Counted from the first letter of the stretch, positions 1-12,033 are shown. The stretch is 64,000 nucleotides of DNA from Apostichopus japonicus (GCF_037975245.1 NC_092562.1:15744521-15808520); one strand, 5' to 3'. Numbers and translations: made by a program. The notes: a model not told the origin generated them from the sequence alone.

Positions 1-1913
1 CTCAACCGTGGATCATGCAACGTCGAAGGAAATAGCATTATGCAAAGCGTGGATAGGTCATAACAACGGTACACTTAATTTATCTTGCGTTTCGACTTTA
101 CTGTATCCAGATCCCCCCCTGTGTTCTCAAATGCTAGCAAGACTTGTATCACTCTTCTACACCTGACAACATGTGCAAATGAATGTTACACATCCGCCAA
201 GATCAGTCTATATAGCATAGAGCGGGTTGACTTTAAACTGAAATAAATTATATGTTGACAGACAGTTTTCCTGTTGGCTAACAAGTGAGGCAAGAAGAGG
301 TAAATATTTTCATAAACTCTTGATGCTATAAACTTTAAAACCAAATGATATTTACGTCACAGGTTAAATGGGGCATAAAGTCATTGGGTAGGAAGTAGCC
401 TGTCACAGCCAAACTTCTGGGATAGGTTAAACCAACAAAATAGATTTAACAACTGTTGATAATAAGTCTAAAGGGATCCTGTATTTTTTGTTGGTAATAT
501 TTTAAACATGCCAATTGTAATATATATCATATAGCAAATTAAAATTTCTGTTTTTTTTTGGTGTTTGAATTAGAAGTTATCTATTTACATAGTTAAACAT
601 CATCAACCCCAACCCCAACATTTCAGACTCGTATGTTCCTAAAACTTTGCAAAACTACTCTCCAGGGGTTTCTAACCTCCCAAAAGGATTCTCAGACAAT
701 AAGAAGTGTTTATCTAAGACTAGTTAGACAAATTGAAATGATTTGAAAGCCAGTTGATATTTGAACACATGTGACCATTATTGAACTTTCTAGCATATTT
801 TGGACCTGAATGTGTCTTAAAGCATTGTACTACATTAAAGGGCATACTTTTCATGTCGTCCGATTATTGCAGTTTTTCTATACAGAAACCATTTAATTTT
901 AATGAGAGATAAATTTATGATAGCCACCAAGACAGCTACACCAAATGTGAGCTCACTAAATTATTCTCTGTTATTCATCCTTTTAAAGATACATTCTTGT
1001 CAAATATGAAAACTCTCACAAATCTGGCACTTATAATTTGTAGATAAGGGCCACAGTAAAGAAGTCCAGGATTGTACATTTTTGAAGACAACAATTTGAG
1101 CGAGTTAATTCAGCAGGCCAAGATTTGGGACTATAAACACTGTTGACCTTTCCCAGTGTGCAGAGCTGTATTTTCGTAGGAGATGTTTAGAAGCAAATAA
1201 ATTCGTGTTCGCTTCATCCGCTTGGCTGCCTCTTGGTTTCCGAGAGAATGTTAAAGTCATTGTATTTTCTCACTTTAATCTGCAGGTCAATTTGAAGTAG
1301 AGTCGTGCCATGTTTTCCTGTATAGTTTTAACATAAATACTAATCATTGATAGTCCATATCATCTTTGTCTCCAATCTCTTAATGGCTTTACAGTTGATG
1401 CTTGGGCGGTGATGTGGAAACAAAATTCTTAAATGATCAACTTTGGATGGTAAATGGTTTAATGGATTGTAAATTATATAATGTTCACTCCAGTGTATAA
1501 ATGTTAGTTTATATGTATGTGCGTGATATGTACAAGTCTTGTTTGTTTGACCTATTGGCACCAAAAGGTACACGGCGTGCGTATAATTGATCTTTGGGAT
1601 TCTGAAAAGGAAAGTTAAAAGAATTTTTGATTTGTAATATCAATCGTTAATAGAGTATAGCCAAGTGCTCTACTTACCAGCTGCAGATAGCACTTATTTT
1701 ATTATATGTTTTAATGTTCTTTACTAACGCTATCAAAAGTACTTATTTCATTCTTGCTCAAAATTGAGAAATCAGCTGATATCGAGCCCAGAGATCCCTT
1801 TATGACAATATTATTCTTCAGCCCAGAGTCTTATATGCAAGTAAGGCTCTGATCGGGACCATCTGCCAGGTGGACACATTTTTTTAGCATCTGCTTAAAT
1901 CATTCATCAACTA

Positions 1914-2122
1914 TTCTCCCAAAGATTAATGTATGTCGTCCAGTTACAGAGTTGTTGACAATTCCTAATCATGGACGTTAAATATGAATGTGAGAGACTG
2001 ACTTCGGTCAGCTTGCGGCTTTGATAAGCCAATGAGGCTTCTTCGCGAGTTCCTGCTTGCAGGAGGATCTAATATACATATACATATACATACATACATA
2101 CATACATACATACATACATACA
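1914..2122 (+). mobile_element. 5'-truncated copy of the same SINE with CATA tail
   Basis: Matches the body of the 26041-26287 SINE from AGATTAATGTA through ATGGACGTTAAATATGAATG and GAGTTCCTGCTTGCAGGAGG, ending in a CATA microsatellite at 2071-2122. The tRNA-like head with its promoter is missing. Confidence 0.8.
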
Positions 2123-3538
2123 AAGTGTCACTCCTTGTGTTGCTCCACTGATCCTTGCCATTTATTTCTATTCCTACTGATCATGCTATACTACCCTATG
2201 ATTTCATTCTGACCAAGTGTTCATGAATAAATTTATGAAATTCCTTTAGTTTACAAAAATAAAAAAGAACAGTTCTAATAGCATGTTCATCTTCTAGAAA
2301 GAAGAAGCAGAACAAAAAAAGATAGATAGAGATAGAGAGAGAGAAAAGAATGGAAGAAAGAAAAGAAATAATTGATTATTTGTTCATTTAGCCACACGTA
2401 GAAACTTTCTGTTAATTAGTGTAATCTATATATAGCACAGACCAGCAAACTCATACAGTAATATAATTGCTTGAAATATTGATTGCCAAATCATTAGCAC
2501 TGGAAAGTTACAAAGTGTCTTTTCTTTCATTGTTATTCTTTTATTGTTATTCTTTTATTGTTATTCGGCCATCATCTATTTTTTCCTGTTCTGTACTTAG
2601 CCAGTTTATCGATACAGTATCTAACCGTATAGCGTTACACTTGCTCGCCATGTTACCAACCGTGCCCATCGGACTATTGAATTTCTTAGCATGTGTGGTG
2701 TGCTAATGTTAGAGTATCATACCATTAGTAAACTCATAAATATATTGATTTTTCACCACAAATTGAGTTTTTTCCCTCCGTCCTTTTTTTTTACCTTGGG
2801 TAGCCTTCAGGGGGTTTATTCAATAGCTATTTAATTGAGCTCAGAGGATCTTCAATGGATAGATCATTGGTTAGGTGAATTTTGTCTTTATCTGGCTTTG
2901 TTTTAGTGGGTCAGTCGGACAGGAGGGGAGCTTAATAACTCCACCGCTAGCGGTGTAATTGTGTTTATCGCAAAGAGAAGATGCTGGAAGGGTTTCCCAA
3001 GTACTAATTGTGTATGTATATATTGCCATATTCTGCCGTAGCCTTTGATCTTATTTTTAGTGCAGTCTTTTGATAGAGGTTCTCGACTGGAAGAGTAAAT
3101 ATAACACAATCGTGACAAGAGTAAGGAATTGTGCAGTGTTTATGGCAAAGTGAAACTTGCAAAGTTATGAAAGTATAGACGAAGAAAAGAAATTGATTCA
3201 TTAAAGTAGATTAAACCTTTTAAGTATCCATAGAGATCTGGGATTATAATTACCAACATAAAGGGGGAGGGGGATTTGATGTGTGAAAGTGGGAAGGGGG
3301 GGGGGAAATAAACCTGGGAGTGGGTCTAAGGAGTTTTTTCTTATTTGATAACCCGGTAATATGGTGCAATATTAATAGGTTTATTTCCCAGAACTAGTTG
3401 TATTCTATCTGCATGAGAGTGTTGCCAGATTTACTAAGCGACATAAAAAGTAACAAATGGATTGAAAAAATAAGAATCGTCACAATGGGTTGATCTATTT
3501 TATAGCCTGTGTAATTACTTTATGTATTAGTATAAAAG

Positions 3539-3640
3539 CAGTGGCGTAGGAAGGTACTTTTGAGTGAGGGGGGCTGAAGACTGATGGCCGGCCTGGTGGA
3601 GGGGTCTAAGGGGAGGGGGTTGTCCCCCCCCATATTACTG
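3539..3640 (-). mobile_element. Fragment of the same hAT-type MITE
   Basis: Begins CAGTGGCGTAGGAAGG and matches the reverse complement of the right third of the 9693-9999 copy for about 100 bp (words TACTTTTGAGTG, CTGAAGACT, GGCCGGCC, GGGTCTAAGGGGAGGGGG). The rest of the element is missing. Confidence 0.65.
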
Positions 3641-3700
3641 GCAAATATGCTAGAAAGTTAAGAAATGGTCATTCATGTTTCAACAGTGGGTTAATCATTA

Positions 3701-3765
3701 AATAATAATTATATTAATCATAATATTATTATAAATTAATAATAAATTATAATATTAATTATATG
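3701..3765. repeat. AT-rich low-complexity tract
   Basis: Mix of ATT, AAT and TAATA words with almost no G or C. Confidence 0.85.
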
Positions 3766-4084
3766 CAATTTTTTTTTCTTTCAATAATTGAAGTAAAATG
3801 ACCATTGGAAGGGAAGAAGGAAAGCAATTTCTGACCTGAAAAGTTTCTGAATCAGTGACCTCAGGGTTACAGGCCATGCACTAGACTAAAATGAGCTATC
3901 CAGCCTTTAGTTTGCTGTCGATCTTTGGTCTGGGGAGGGGAAGGGGCAACAGGAAGCCACAATATCTGTCTGATTGAACATAGTTTAATGTCTGGGACTT
4001 ATTAGAATTGTCACTAATTTAACTCTTTTAGAAGTTCTTTTGAAAAATGTATATATAGTCAAACTTACTACTACAATGTACTAT

Positions 4085-4345
4085 TCTTGTTCTTGTTCCT
4101 AAACCACACTTGAAGACTTATGGTTACAGAAGCCTTGAATACTCTGGCTCTTAACTCTGGAGCAATTTACTAGATCACATAAGAACATGCTCTAAACTTT
4201 CTACATTCAAAAGTCTACTTAAGACCCATCTTTTCACTTGTTCTTTTGTAAATTAATCTGCTTTCTTTGTAAAGCGCCTTGAGCAGTGACTTTTATCTAC
4301 TGATTTGGCGCTATATAAGTCTCATTTATAATTATTATTATCATT
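4085..4345 (+). mobile_element. LINE 3' end (non-LTR reverse transcriptase C-terminus, UTR and ATT tail)
   Basis: A frame near 4098-4252 reads LKTYGYRSLEYSGS, then a stop, then LWSNLLDHIRTCSK and FKSLLKTHLF. This is the well-known extreme C-terminus of L2/CR1/RTE-like LINE proteins. It is followed by a short 3' UTR (TTGGCGCTATATAAGT) and an ATT-repeat tail at about 4330-4342. The in-frame stop and truncation show a dead copy. Its tail ends about 12 nt before the splice acceptor of the exon at 4357. Confidence 0.75.
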
Positions 4346-4356
4346 CTTCTTTGCAG

Positions 4357-4476
4357 GTAAATGTGATATGATGCATCCGTGCAGTCAACAGTGCGTTGAC
4401 ATGCCATACATGTTTGCTTTCAAGTGTGCCTGCTTCGATGGGAAAGTTTTAGCAAGAAATGGATTCATGTGTGTTG
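4357..4476 (+). CDS. Internal exon 1 of the window: LDL-receptor-type EGF-like module (pikachurin-like gene)
   Basis: The exon lies between the acceptor TTCTTTGCAG and the donor GTAAGT and is 120 nt long, phase 1 at both ends. It encodes about 40 residues with six cysteines, including HPCSQQCVD, FKCAC and NGFMC. This spacing is that of a single EGF-like module of the LDL-receptor/fibulin type, where the last cysteine follows an Asn-Gly pair. Being a symmetrical 1-1 exon, it could be skipped or shuffled without breaking the frame. Its end (codon split after G) joins in frame to the exon at 4877, giving VEPKIED, so I place it in the same gene. This module is not part of the standard vertebrate pikachurin layout as I know it, so either the echinoderm protein is longer at its N-terminal side or the gene is a related matrix protein. 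The acceptor lies only about 12 nt after a LINE-derived ATT tail. Confidence 0.85.
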
Positions 4477-4876
4477 GTAAGTTTACAAAGATCTAACACG
4501 TTTTTGTTTTTTTGTAAAAAGATTTGTGAACAGACATTTCCATGACTAGTTTGATTTGTTTGTCTGGTAGACAGTTTGCAACCTTATACCTTATTTTACC
4601 CATCTCTCTGTTTTTTTCTTTCCATTCTTATTCAAATTCTTGAAATTTTCTTTACTCTGAATGGGGTCCATACAGTATGAACAAATTCAGGCATATGTCA
4701 CCCTACGTCACACGACCCCCTCCCTAACTCTCTGACCTACTCACTTCCCATCCCCCTGCCCCCCAGTCCTGCTCCTATGTGAGAACAGAAAGTTGGAAGC
4801 AACTCTTTGCGGGTTTGTGGCTTTGTATTTCTTCATCTTTTTTTTTTATCCCCCCCCTTTTCCTCTTTCACAACAG
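4477..4876 (+). other. Intron 1 (400 nt)
   Basis: A short intron with GTAAGT donor and CAACAG acceptor preceded by a long T- and C-rich stretch from about 4840. Nothing else is seen in it. It is the shortest intron of the gene within the window. Confidence 0.85.
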
Positions 4877-5476
4877 AACCTAAGATAGAAGATCAATTAA
4901 AGGAGGAGGTTATTCAACCCGATCACAGAGAGGACTTTTCAGATGACATTATTTTTATAGACGAAAATCCTTCACCATCAGAGAGAATTCCTACTAAATT
5001 TGGCCCCATAGAGATAGACCCCACAAAGTTGCTGCCTCATAAGATCGTCGACGCCACGGTGGACTTCGAGGAACCGTATTACGACGGCAGCGGGGGCTTA
5101 GGGTCCGGATGGAGCGAGGAGATCGACGACGAAGATATTTACGACTCGTCCGGTAGTGGGGACTTCAGTTTTGAACCTGAGTCTGAGACCGTTTATCCCG
5201 ATACCGGTAGAGAGGTCAGTTTCACGCCCAGCCTTGCACCGGAGGTGGTGTACCTGACAACTGCCCCATCGGTGAAGGATAAATTCAGTTTCAGCGAGAG
5301 TCCACCCGTGCCTCACCTCACCACAACGACAGAAGTGCCCCCGGTCTTGACCACAGCGGAGAGGGTCTCCTGCGACGCCATCCGGTGTATCAACGGTGGA
5401 CGCTGCGGACTGGACCGAAGGGGAAGTGCCCATTGCCTATGTCCGCTCAGTTTCTACGGAGTCTCGTGTGAACAAG
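4877..5476 (+). CDS. EGFLAM: Exon 2: acidic Ser-Gly / Thr-Pro linker followed by an EGF domain (pikachurin-like)
   Basis: A 600-nt exon, phase 1 at both ends, follows a long pyrimidine tract ending CACAACAG and ends at AACAAG before GTAAGG. It encodes 200 residues. About residues 1-70 are rich in Asp and Glu. Residues about 69-97 carry Ser-Gly pairs in acidic context (DGSGGLGSG and DSSGSGDF), the usual setting for chondroitin or heparan sulfate attachment. Residues about 120-160 are Thr/Pro/Val-rich (LTTTTEVPPVLTTAE), as in mucin-like O-glycosylated spacers. The last ~35 residues (from 5371) form an EGF domain with six cysteines and the CINGGRC signature. This EGF immediately precedes laminin G domain 1, as in pikachurin and agrin. 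The open frame runs upstream to an ATG at 4807, but that stretch is intronic and contains the polypyrimidine tract, so the ATG is not a real start. Base composition is clearly more GC-rich than the flanking introns. Confidence 0.92.
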
Positions 5477-6363
5477 GTAAGGATAACATGAACTTTGCCA
5501 GTTTGCTGATAATCTGAAGGATTATTTAAAATTAGCCTGAAAGGGAAGGGAAATAGGTCAGGGTGATATGGGAATGGGAGGGGGAAGGGAAGGGATAAAA
5601 ATGTTTAACTTAACCAAGCGACACAAATTGTATTATTGACTTCTAACATTAAAGCTTCCTTCATTAGTTTTATGTAAAAGATGGATGACAATGGGGCAGG
5701 AGTAAAATTGGGCGGGGTGTGTCAGAGGAAGGAAAGGGGGGTGTGGAGGGACTTTAACTATTGGTAATTTTTCCTGAATTGGTAATTTTTCGTGAATTAT
5801 TCCACAGAGAAACTTTGTTCCTGCCTGTGTATGCCTGGCAAAATGCTAATCACCAATAATTTCATGAATGTGGCTGTGTGATGGTAGCTCTTAATATTAG
5901 TTTCCGTTCTAGCACGGTATCAATTAATCTCAGATCAGACAGAAAGTCTGGCATCATAACAATATTCCGACATGTAAAATGTATGAGACTGTGATCGAGG
6001 TGCTGTTTTCTACTCTTTGTTGGTTTACCTTTCAATTGAAATCTTACACAAATCTGTTTGCTGAAGTCAACTCTGATTAGTATGAAAAGTCTCATTTTCG
6101 GAGTTAAGGTACCCACAGGAGGGGGATTAGCTGTCATATGAACTGTCAAATAAGAAACCATGAAGAGATCAAGATACATCTAATCTTGAATATGACTGTC
6201 AAGGGATATTATCCTTCCGGGGAGGACCTAACAACCAGATCTTTCTATTGCCCTGCTGATCGCCCATGTTGATGATTTTAAAGGAGTATTATATGCTTTT
6301 ATATTGCTATGTATTATGTTCATAAATTGTACAAGGAAACTGAATGGCTAGGCAGGACAGGGG

Positions 6364-6427
6364 AGGCTGGGAGGAGGGGAGGCTGAGAGGAGGGGAGGCT
6401 GAGAGGAGGGGAGGCTGGGAGGAGGGG
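6364..6427 (+). repeat. 16-bp minisatellite, four units
   Basis: Unit AGGCTGRGAGGAGGGG repeated four times; the first and last units have G and the middle two A at the variable position. Confidence 0.9.
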
Positions 6428-7494
6428 TGTAATTTGAATGGATGGGTATTGCCCTGGGGGAGAGGTCTGACTGTTTTGCTGTATTTACTTCCTTTCTTAC
6501 TTTCTGTAGCTTCATGGCCGGGTATACATTACTACCAGCCCAGACTTTGGTTTCTCTGTACTCTCCCTTTTGTACTGGAGTTATACTTTAAGTTAGTTTA
6601 CTATTGTCCTTTGTTCACTTATAAGCAGGCACATAGCAACGTGAGTAGGGGGGACCCGGGGGGAGGGGGAGGGAATGACATTTTTTCCCCAAAAAGTTTC
6701 TAGCTCTATAGATATAAAGAGGTAAGGCTGTATACATGGATAAAGTTCCTATAGCATTACACCAATAGCCACCAAAACTGCCGCCCTGGTTTTATCAGTT
6801 TTATGGTCTACAGTCGCAGTGGCCTAATTGCTTTTATTTAAAAAAAGTAAATTGCCCGTCTGGTACTTACAATTTGACAGTTTGTGATAAATCTGGTAAT
6901 TAGGGAGTATGGACTATGGACTGATATAATCAACTTTCTGTTTCTATATTAATTTAAATTGAGAAAATTGAGAAAAATGGAATACAAAATGTAGGAAAAA
7001 AAAGATGCAAAAGATTGCATCATTTGGTATTTAATCTCCCTGAGATAGGCAAAAATTTCTCAAATGGAAGGGGGACACAAACTCCCCTTACACTCCACCC
7101 CAAGGATAGCGATTCTCCTGCAATTATGTGCCCCCCCACCAAATCGGTTACTCTTGATACAGGCCTGCTTATAAGAATTAAATAAACAAGACGAAACAAG
7201 ATGGAAGATATACATGATTCTGATTGATCAGAAAAAAAGGGGAGAAAAAGAAAGAAAAAAAAAAAAGTGGTGGGGGAGGGAGGGAAACATCTGGAAGTAT
7301 TTACATATGAATGAACTTGAGATGAGCCCATTCTTCAATTCTAAGTTTTTGAGTTCTTCCATTTCTCAATGTGGACATCATGGTTAATTTACCTGTTTTC
7401 TGTATGCCTATTGGTTCAATGGTGAGTGTAAGGAAGGTACATAGGAACTGAATAGGGAGGAAGAATAACATTGTCTGAAACCTTGCTAATTTAA

Positions 7495-7690
7495 GTTCTG
7501 ACCTATCCAGGGAATAATTTAGTGTTCAAATGTTATGTCTTAAAGATCCTCCCAATTTTTGTCTCTTATTAAATACTATGGTTCATCATTTGTTCAAAAA
7601 CTGCTAAACATCTTTGAACTTGTATAGAACTTGTATAGAAATACATGTAGCATACATGTAGCATTGTTTGATATGATGCAGGATAGATGG
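7495..7690 (+). repeat. Third copy of the dispersed repeat seen at 21044-21860
   Basis: Shares GGGAATAATTTAGTGTTCAA, TTAAATACTATGG and CTGCTAAACATCTTTG with the other two copies. Divergence is considerable. Confidence 0.5.
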
Positions 7691-7886
7691 TTCCCTGCAT
7701 TCAAAGTAACAACACTGTAAAGCTTAGAAATTATGTAGCGAATTCAATTTAAAGACCATCATCAGTATTTGCCCCAAATATGCTAGAAAAGTCAAATAAT
7801 GGTCAAAGCAGCTCAGATTTCAGGCCACAGTTGAAACCTACAAACTGAGAGCTGTTTTCCTAAAACATTTATATGTCTCATTGAAT

Positions 7887-8261
7887 CCCCCCTCCTCCTC
7901 CTCCTCCTCCTCCTCCTGCTCCTCCTCCTCCTGCTCCTGCTCTTCCTCCTGCTCTTCCTCTTCCTCTTCCTCTTCCTCTTCCTCCTCTTCCTCTTCCTCC
8001 TCCTGCTCCTGCTCTTCCTCTTCCTCTTCCTCCTCCTCCTCCTCCTCCACTTCCTCTTCCTCTTCCTCCTCCTCCTGCTCCTGCTCCTGCTCTTCCTCCT
8101 GCTCTTCCTCTTCCTCCTCCTGCTCTTCCTCTTCCTCTTCCTCCTCCTGCTCCTGCTCCTGCTCCTGCTCTTCCTCTTCCTCTTCCTCTTCCTCTTCCTC
8201 TTCCTCTTCCTCTTCCTCTTCCTCTTCCTCTTCCTCTTCCTCTTCCTCTTCCTCTTCCTCT

Positions 8262-8293
<32 letters not shown>

Positions 8294-8372
8294 CTCCTCC
8301 TCCTCCTCCTCCTCCTCCTCCTCCTCCTCCTCCTCCTCCTCCTCCTCCTCCTCCTCCTCCTCCTCCTCCTCC
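7887..8372 (+). repeat. 486-bp polypyrimidine tract (CCT and CTTCCT units)
   Basis: Made of CCT trinucleotides, CTTCCT hexanucleotides and, in the left half, CTGCTC units. From 8168 to 8372 (about 205 bp) there is no purine on the + strand at all. A run of CTTCCT units occupies about 8170-8265 and pure CCT the last ~75 bp. Long open frames in this tract (poly-Ser, poly-Glu, poly-Gly/Arg) are by-products of the repeat. Confidence 0.95.
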
Positions 8373-9692
8373 GTCTGGAAGTAAATAGAGAGGATCCGAG
8401 CCTCTAGGAAGACTTTGGGAAACTAGCAACATTTAGCATACTAAAATTTTGGGGCTAATACTGATGACCTTTGAACTCATACTTTGAATAATCTCTAGCA
8501 TCAATTTGATGCAAATGGTAAAGATTTTTTTCATTGTCCTTAATGCTTATGGTTAAATTGATGTTTGGGGGTATGGAAATCTTCAGATAATTGTCTTAGA
8601 GACTGCTCTTAGCCCTCCAATTTGGGCAGGGAGGAGGGAGGTAGGGAGAGGGAGAATTTGTCTAATTCATCCAATAATAATTATGCTCTCTCAGGTGACA
8701 AAATTATTTTATTAAATGCTGATTAAATTAATATTTTATTTTTTATGCTGTTAAGTCTTTCAATGTCTCAAGCATATGATAAGCATACATCCCATGTTCG
8801 TGTAAAGCCACTTTGCTTACAACAGATACATAATGTTAACAAATTTCCATTTTTCCAACATTGCCACTATTTGAATTGATGGTAACCCTTAGAATGGAAC
8901 AAATTTATCATCCATTTGCCTATATGCTTTGAATAACCTGCTCTTGCAAATTTGTCATTGATTTCACTTCATCACTTGCTTTCATGGTACAATTTTCTTT
9001 TGTAAAACATCGAGATCACAGCATTGCACTTTTTCTCCCCTCTGAACATTGTCTGTTTTTATTTCCTGTTACAATCAGCAGTTTTAGTGCGGATCTCTAT
9101 TTGCCAAACAGTTTTATGACTATTCCGTTAAAGAGAGAAACTTTTATGAGCTATCTGCCAATTAGCGAGAAAGCTTTCTCATGAAACATCATGCCACATT
9201 ACTCATGACGAGAAGCTCTCAAAGGCAAAGGCAGGCAGACATCTTGGAAAGCAAAGAACGACATCCCTCGTACTCAGAGAGTGATCGTCGTATTCTCATC
9301 TAATTTGATATCGATCAATTTGTAGCCAATTAAGACCCTCACTCTTGTGTATATTTTATTTCACTTTTTTTTTGTCTTAGCGTCTCTCACTATCTGTCGA
9401 TTACGTTTTTTTATATATATTTTTTTTATCCTTAAATTGGAAATGAAGATACAGAATGTGCAGAGGGTTTTTCTGACTCGCGAACGATAGTTAATGACTC
9501 ATAAGCTATTCCATGAATCAGTCGTTCCTGCAGCTCCATATTCTCGGTTCACTTTATCCTTGTTAACCTGTTTGGTTATTCCTTTCATGATCGATAGAGA
9601 AATGTTGTAAGTTTCTCCCATAGGGCCGTGATCGAGGTAATCAGTATGCATGGAAGATGAAAGTGCAAATGAAATCACTCTTCATCAGTCAC

Positions 9693-9999
9693 CAAGGGCG
9701 TAGGAACCGGGGGGGGGGGCTGGGGGGGCACCAGCCCCCCAGTGAAAAATATAGGGGGGCGGAAGTATCATTCTGCCTCCCCGCTTCGCAAGTCAGAAAA
9801 CCCCTTTTTCATTTCTCAATAAATGATAAAGTGTGAAGTGTGCTATATTGCACCAAAGTGTGCTATATTGCATCTGAGGCCACCTGGAAATGCAAAAAAT
9901 TTCCAAAGGGGAGGGGGACACCCCCTCCCCTTAGACCCCTCCCCCAGGCCGGCCATTAGTCTTCAGACCCCCACTCAAAAGTACCTTCCTATGCCACTA
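9693..9999 (+). mobile_element. Related hAT-type MITE, older copy
   Basis: About 307 bp from CAAGGGCGTAGGAACC to GGTACCTTCCTATGCCACTA written in their own orientations: the ends are degenerate versions of CAGTGGCGTAGGA. The flanking 8-mers TCAGTCAC and TCAACCAC match at six of eight positions, consistent with a decayed target duplication. Long G and C runs lie near the ends. It includes two direct copies of AAGTGTGCTATATTGCA near 9840-9870. Confidence 0.6.
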
Positions 10000-11487
10000 T
10001 CAACCACCATATCTTCATCTTCTTCTCTGCATGATGAATTCAGCAACAACCATAAAAAAAACCTCTTTGTCTTACTTGAATCTCAATGTGCTGTCTTTAG
10101 AGAGATTCTGTAAAATATTTCTATACTTAAATGGCACAAACACTGAACGAAAAACGGCCTTGCTTTATTTAAAAAGGCAAAAGATATTGCACTTTTTATA
10201 TGCCCGTTGGGGCCTTCGTATGTCAGTTTATTCAATTTAGAATGCTGACCAGAAATGAATTGACATTCAGTTAGCATTGGAAAAGGGAAACTTTTCTCGA
10301 GATAATTAACCCTTGTAGCGTGTTGGTGAGTGCATCCAGGAAGGTGTGCTCTACTGTCCAAGTGGAAATCTATAGCAAATCACGTTTTTTTCCCTTTCTC
10401 TTTGGGGAATCATCATTAGATTTAAACAAATCTACATTGTTATTATTTGGAGATGATTTGAATGTTCAGTTAGGGGTTTTACATTTTGCAATTGGTGGGC
10501 TGCAAATTATCTAGCTAACTTAGTTATTTCAGATGAGGGGTAAAAAAAAAAGATTCAAGATTATTAAAAAGAAAACTCTCAAATATAGATTGGAAGACAT
10601 AAGAATTCTTGTTGAGGTAGTCCTTTATGAATATTGTCAGTGATGAGAGTTCACTCGGTTATAAAGTAAAATATGAGTGCAGGACAAAGTACATTGACCT
10701 ATTTCATGCAAAGTACATTGTCAGGAAATAGTTGAATATTTATAGCTGTGCACCTCTAATACACTGTATCTTACTATTCAGCTAATATAAATATTTTTAG
10801 TCGTCTGTTCCCAGTACACATAATAACATTGAATTCAGGTCTTAATAGTGTAAGGAAGCAGCGATGTACAGTTCATTGGTCACAGATGTCTCAAAATTTC
10901 TATAAAAACAGTTGATTGGTCAGGGATCGAGTCCAGCTATTCAATCAGGTTCATTGTGGAAGCTGCTGTTAAAAAGCTTTGAGGAGAACTGTCCATATAG
11001 TATGTATTAGTTACCTACGATAATATTCTGGATATATGTGTAATGAAACAGTTGTAAAACAGAATATTTTCCAGCGATTTCAATCCTAAGCATTTGAATA
11101 CCAACCATAATTTGTTATTATTGAATAGTAGATATGATAGCCTAATAATGATGGGTTTGAATACTCTGTTATTAGAGAATGACAAAACACAGTATATATA
11201 AAGCCATCATACATCGTCGCTGTAGTTTTGGACAGGACTTAGATGACTATGTTATGAATCATGCTGTGTCATTATTACTCTGAAGAAGGTATAACTATAA
11301 CAACCCATGAGAACATGGAAATGATGGAGGTATCTATGTCACTTTAGCCACATGAAAATTTGTACTTTGTTGCTATGTCAGCTATTAACAGTTTTTTTCA
11401 GGCAACATATATCTGTATGACTATATAACGGTGGATACAGGGTATACGAAGTGGCCGGGGGGGGGGGGGTCAAAGGAGACAAGCATT

Positions 11488-11489
<2 letters not shown>

Positions 11490-11534
<45 letters not shown>
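11490..11534. repeat. AT microsatellite
   Basis: About 22 uninterrupted AT dinucleotides, preceded by a G run at about 11458-11469. Confidence 0.95.
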
Positions 11535-11539
<5 letters not shown>

Positions 11540-12033
11540 TTAATGCTGAGATAGCAGTGCAATAATTAAGAAAATATATATTTACATGAAGAGAAAAATG
11601 CCTGTGCCCGTCAGCATGCTAAAATATTCCCCCTGTGTACACCTTGGTTCAGTTGAAATTGTGTTTATATATGTGCCCCAAAAGATTGCAAAAGGAGAGG
11701 GGCCATTTTCTCCTGAACTCTGGTTCAAACCTGGTCTATGATGTGTCTAATATATGGCCTGTATTTACTTCATTCCTTGCTTACCTGTCTCCCCACCACC
11801 TAAGCACTCTCGATCCACCATACCTAGAAGACCCTTCCGGTCAATGCCCTTCTCATTCTACCACCCAAAGTGGCCTATATTTTCTAGACAAACTTTATGC
11901 CACTAATAAATATTAAGAATGAATATTAAGGAAACCTTGTCATGAAGATCATTTTATTATAACCACCATTTTTACAAAGATGGTTTCACAAAACAGATTC
12001 TGATACATGATTTGATGCACAGGTGGGTAAGAT

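Larger units (their letters stand above)
1..4356 (+). other. Intron or 5' flank upstream of the first recognised exon
   Basis: The stretch is AT-rich with no open frame that resembles a protein. It holds a 5'-truncated SINE body (1914-2122), an hAT-type repeat fragment (3539-3640), an AT-rich low-complexity patch (3701-3765) and a LINE 3' end (4085-4345). I infer that it is intronic because the first exon enters in phase 1, so at least one coding exon must lie further upstream. No promoter or start codon could be assigned. Confidence 0.6.

Noticed and set aside
4807-4876. ATG at 4807 as the start of a 236-residue protein
   Set aside because: The stretch contains the polypyrimidine tract and CACAACAG acceptor of exon 2, and the upstream exon joins in frame at 4877; the ATG is intronic.
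6627-6700. Possible further hAT MITE fragment with G runs
   Set aside because: Only a loose resemblance (GGCACATAGCAACG then G runs); no second end or duplication was found.
7838-8432. Long open frames on both strands (poly-Ser, poly-Glu, Gly/Arg-rich)
   Set aside because: They are translations of the CCT/CTTCCT repeat, present in several frames at once, without start context or splice support.
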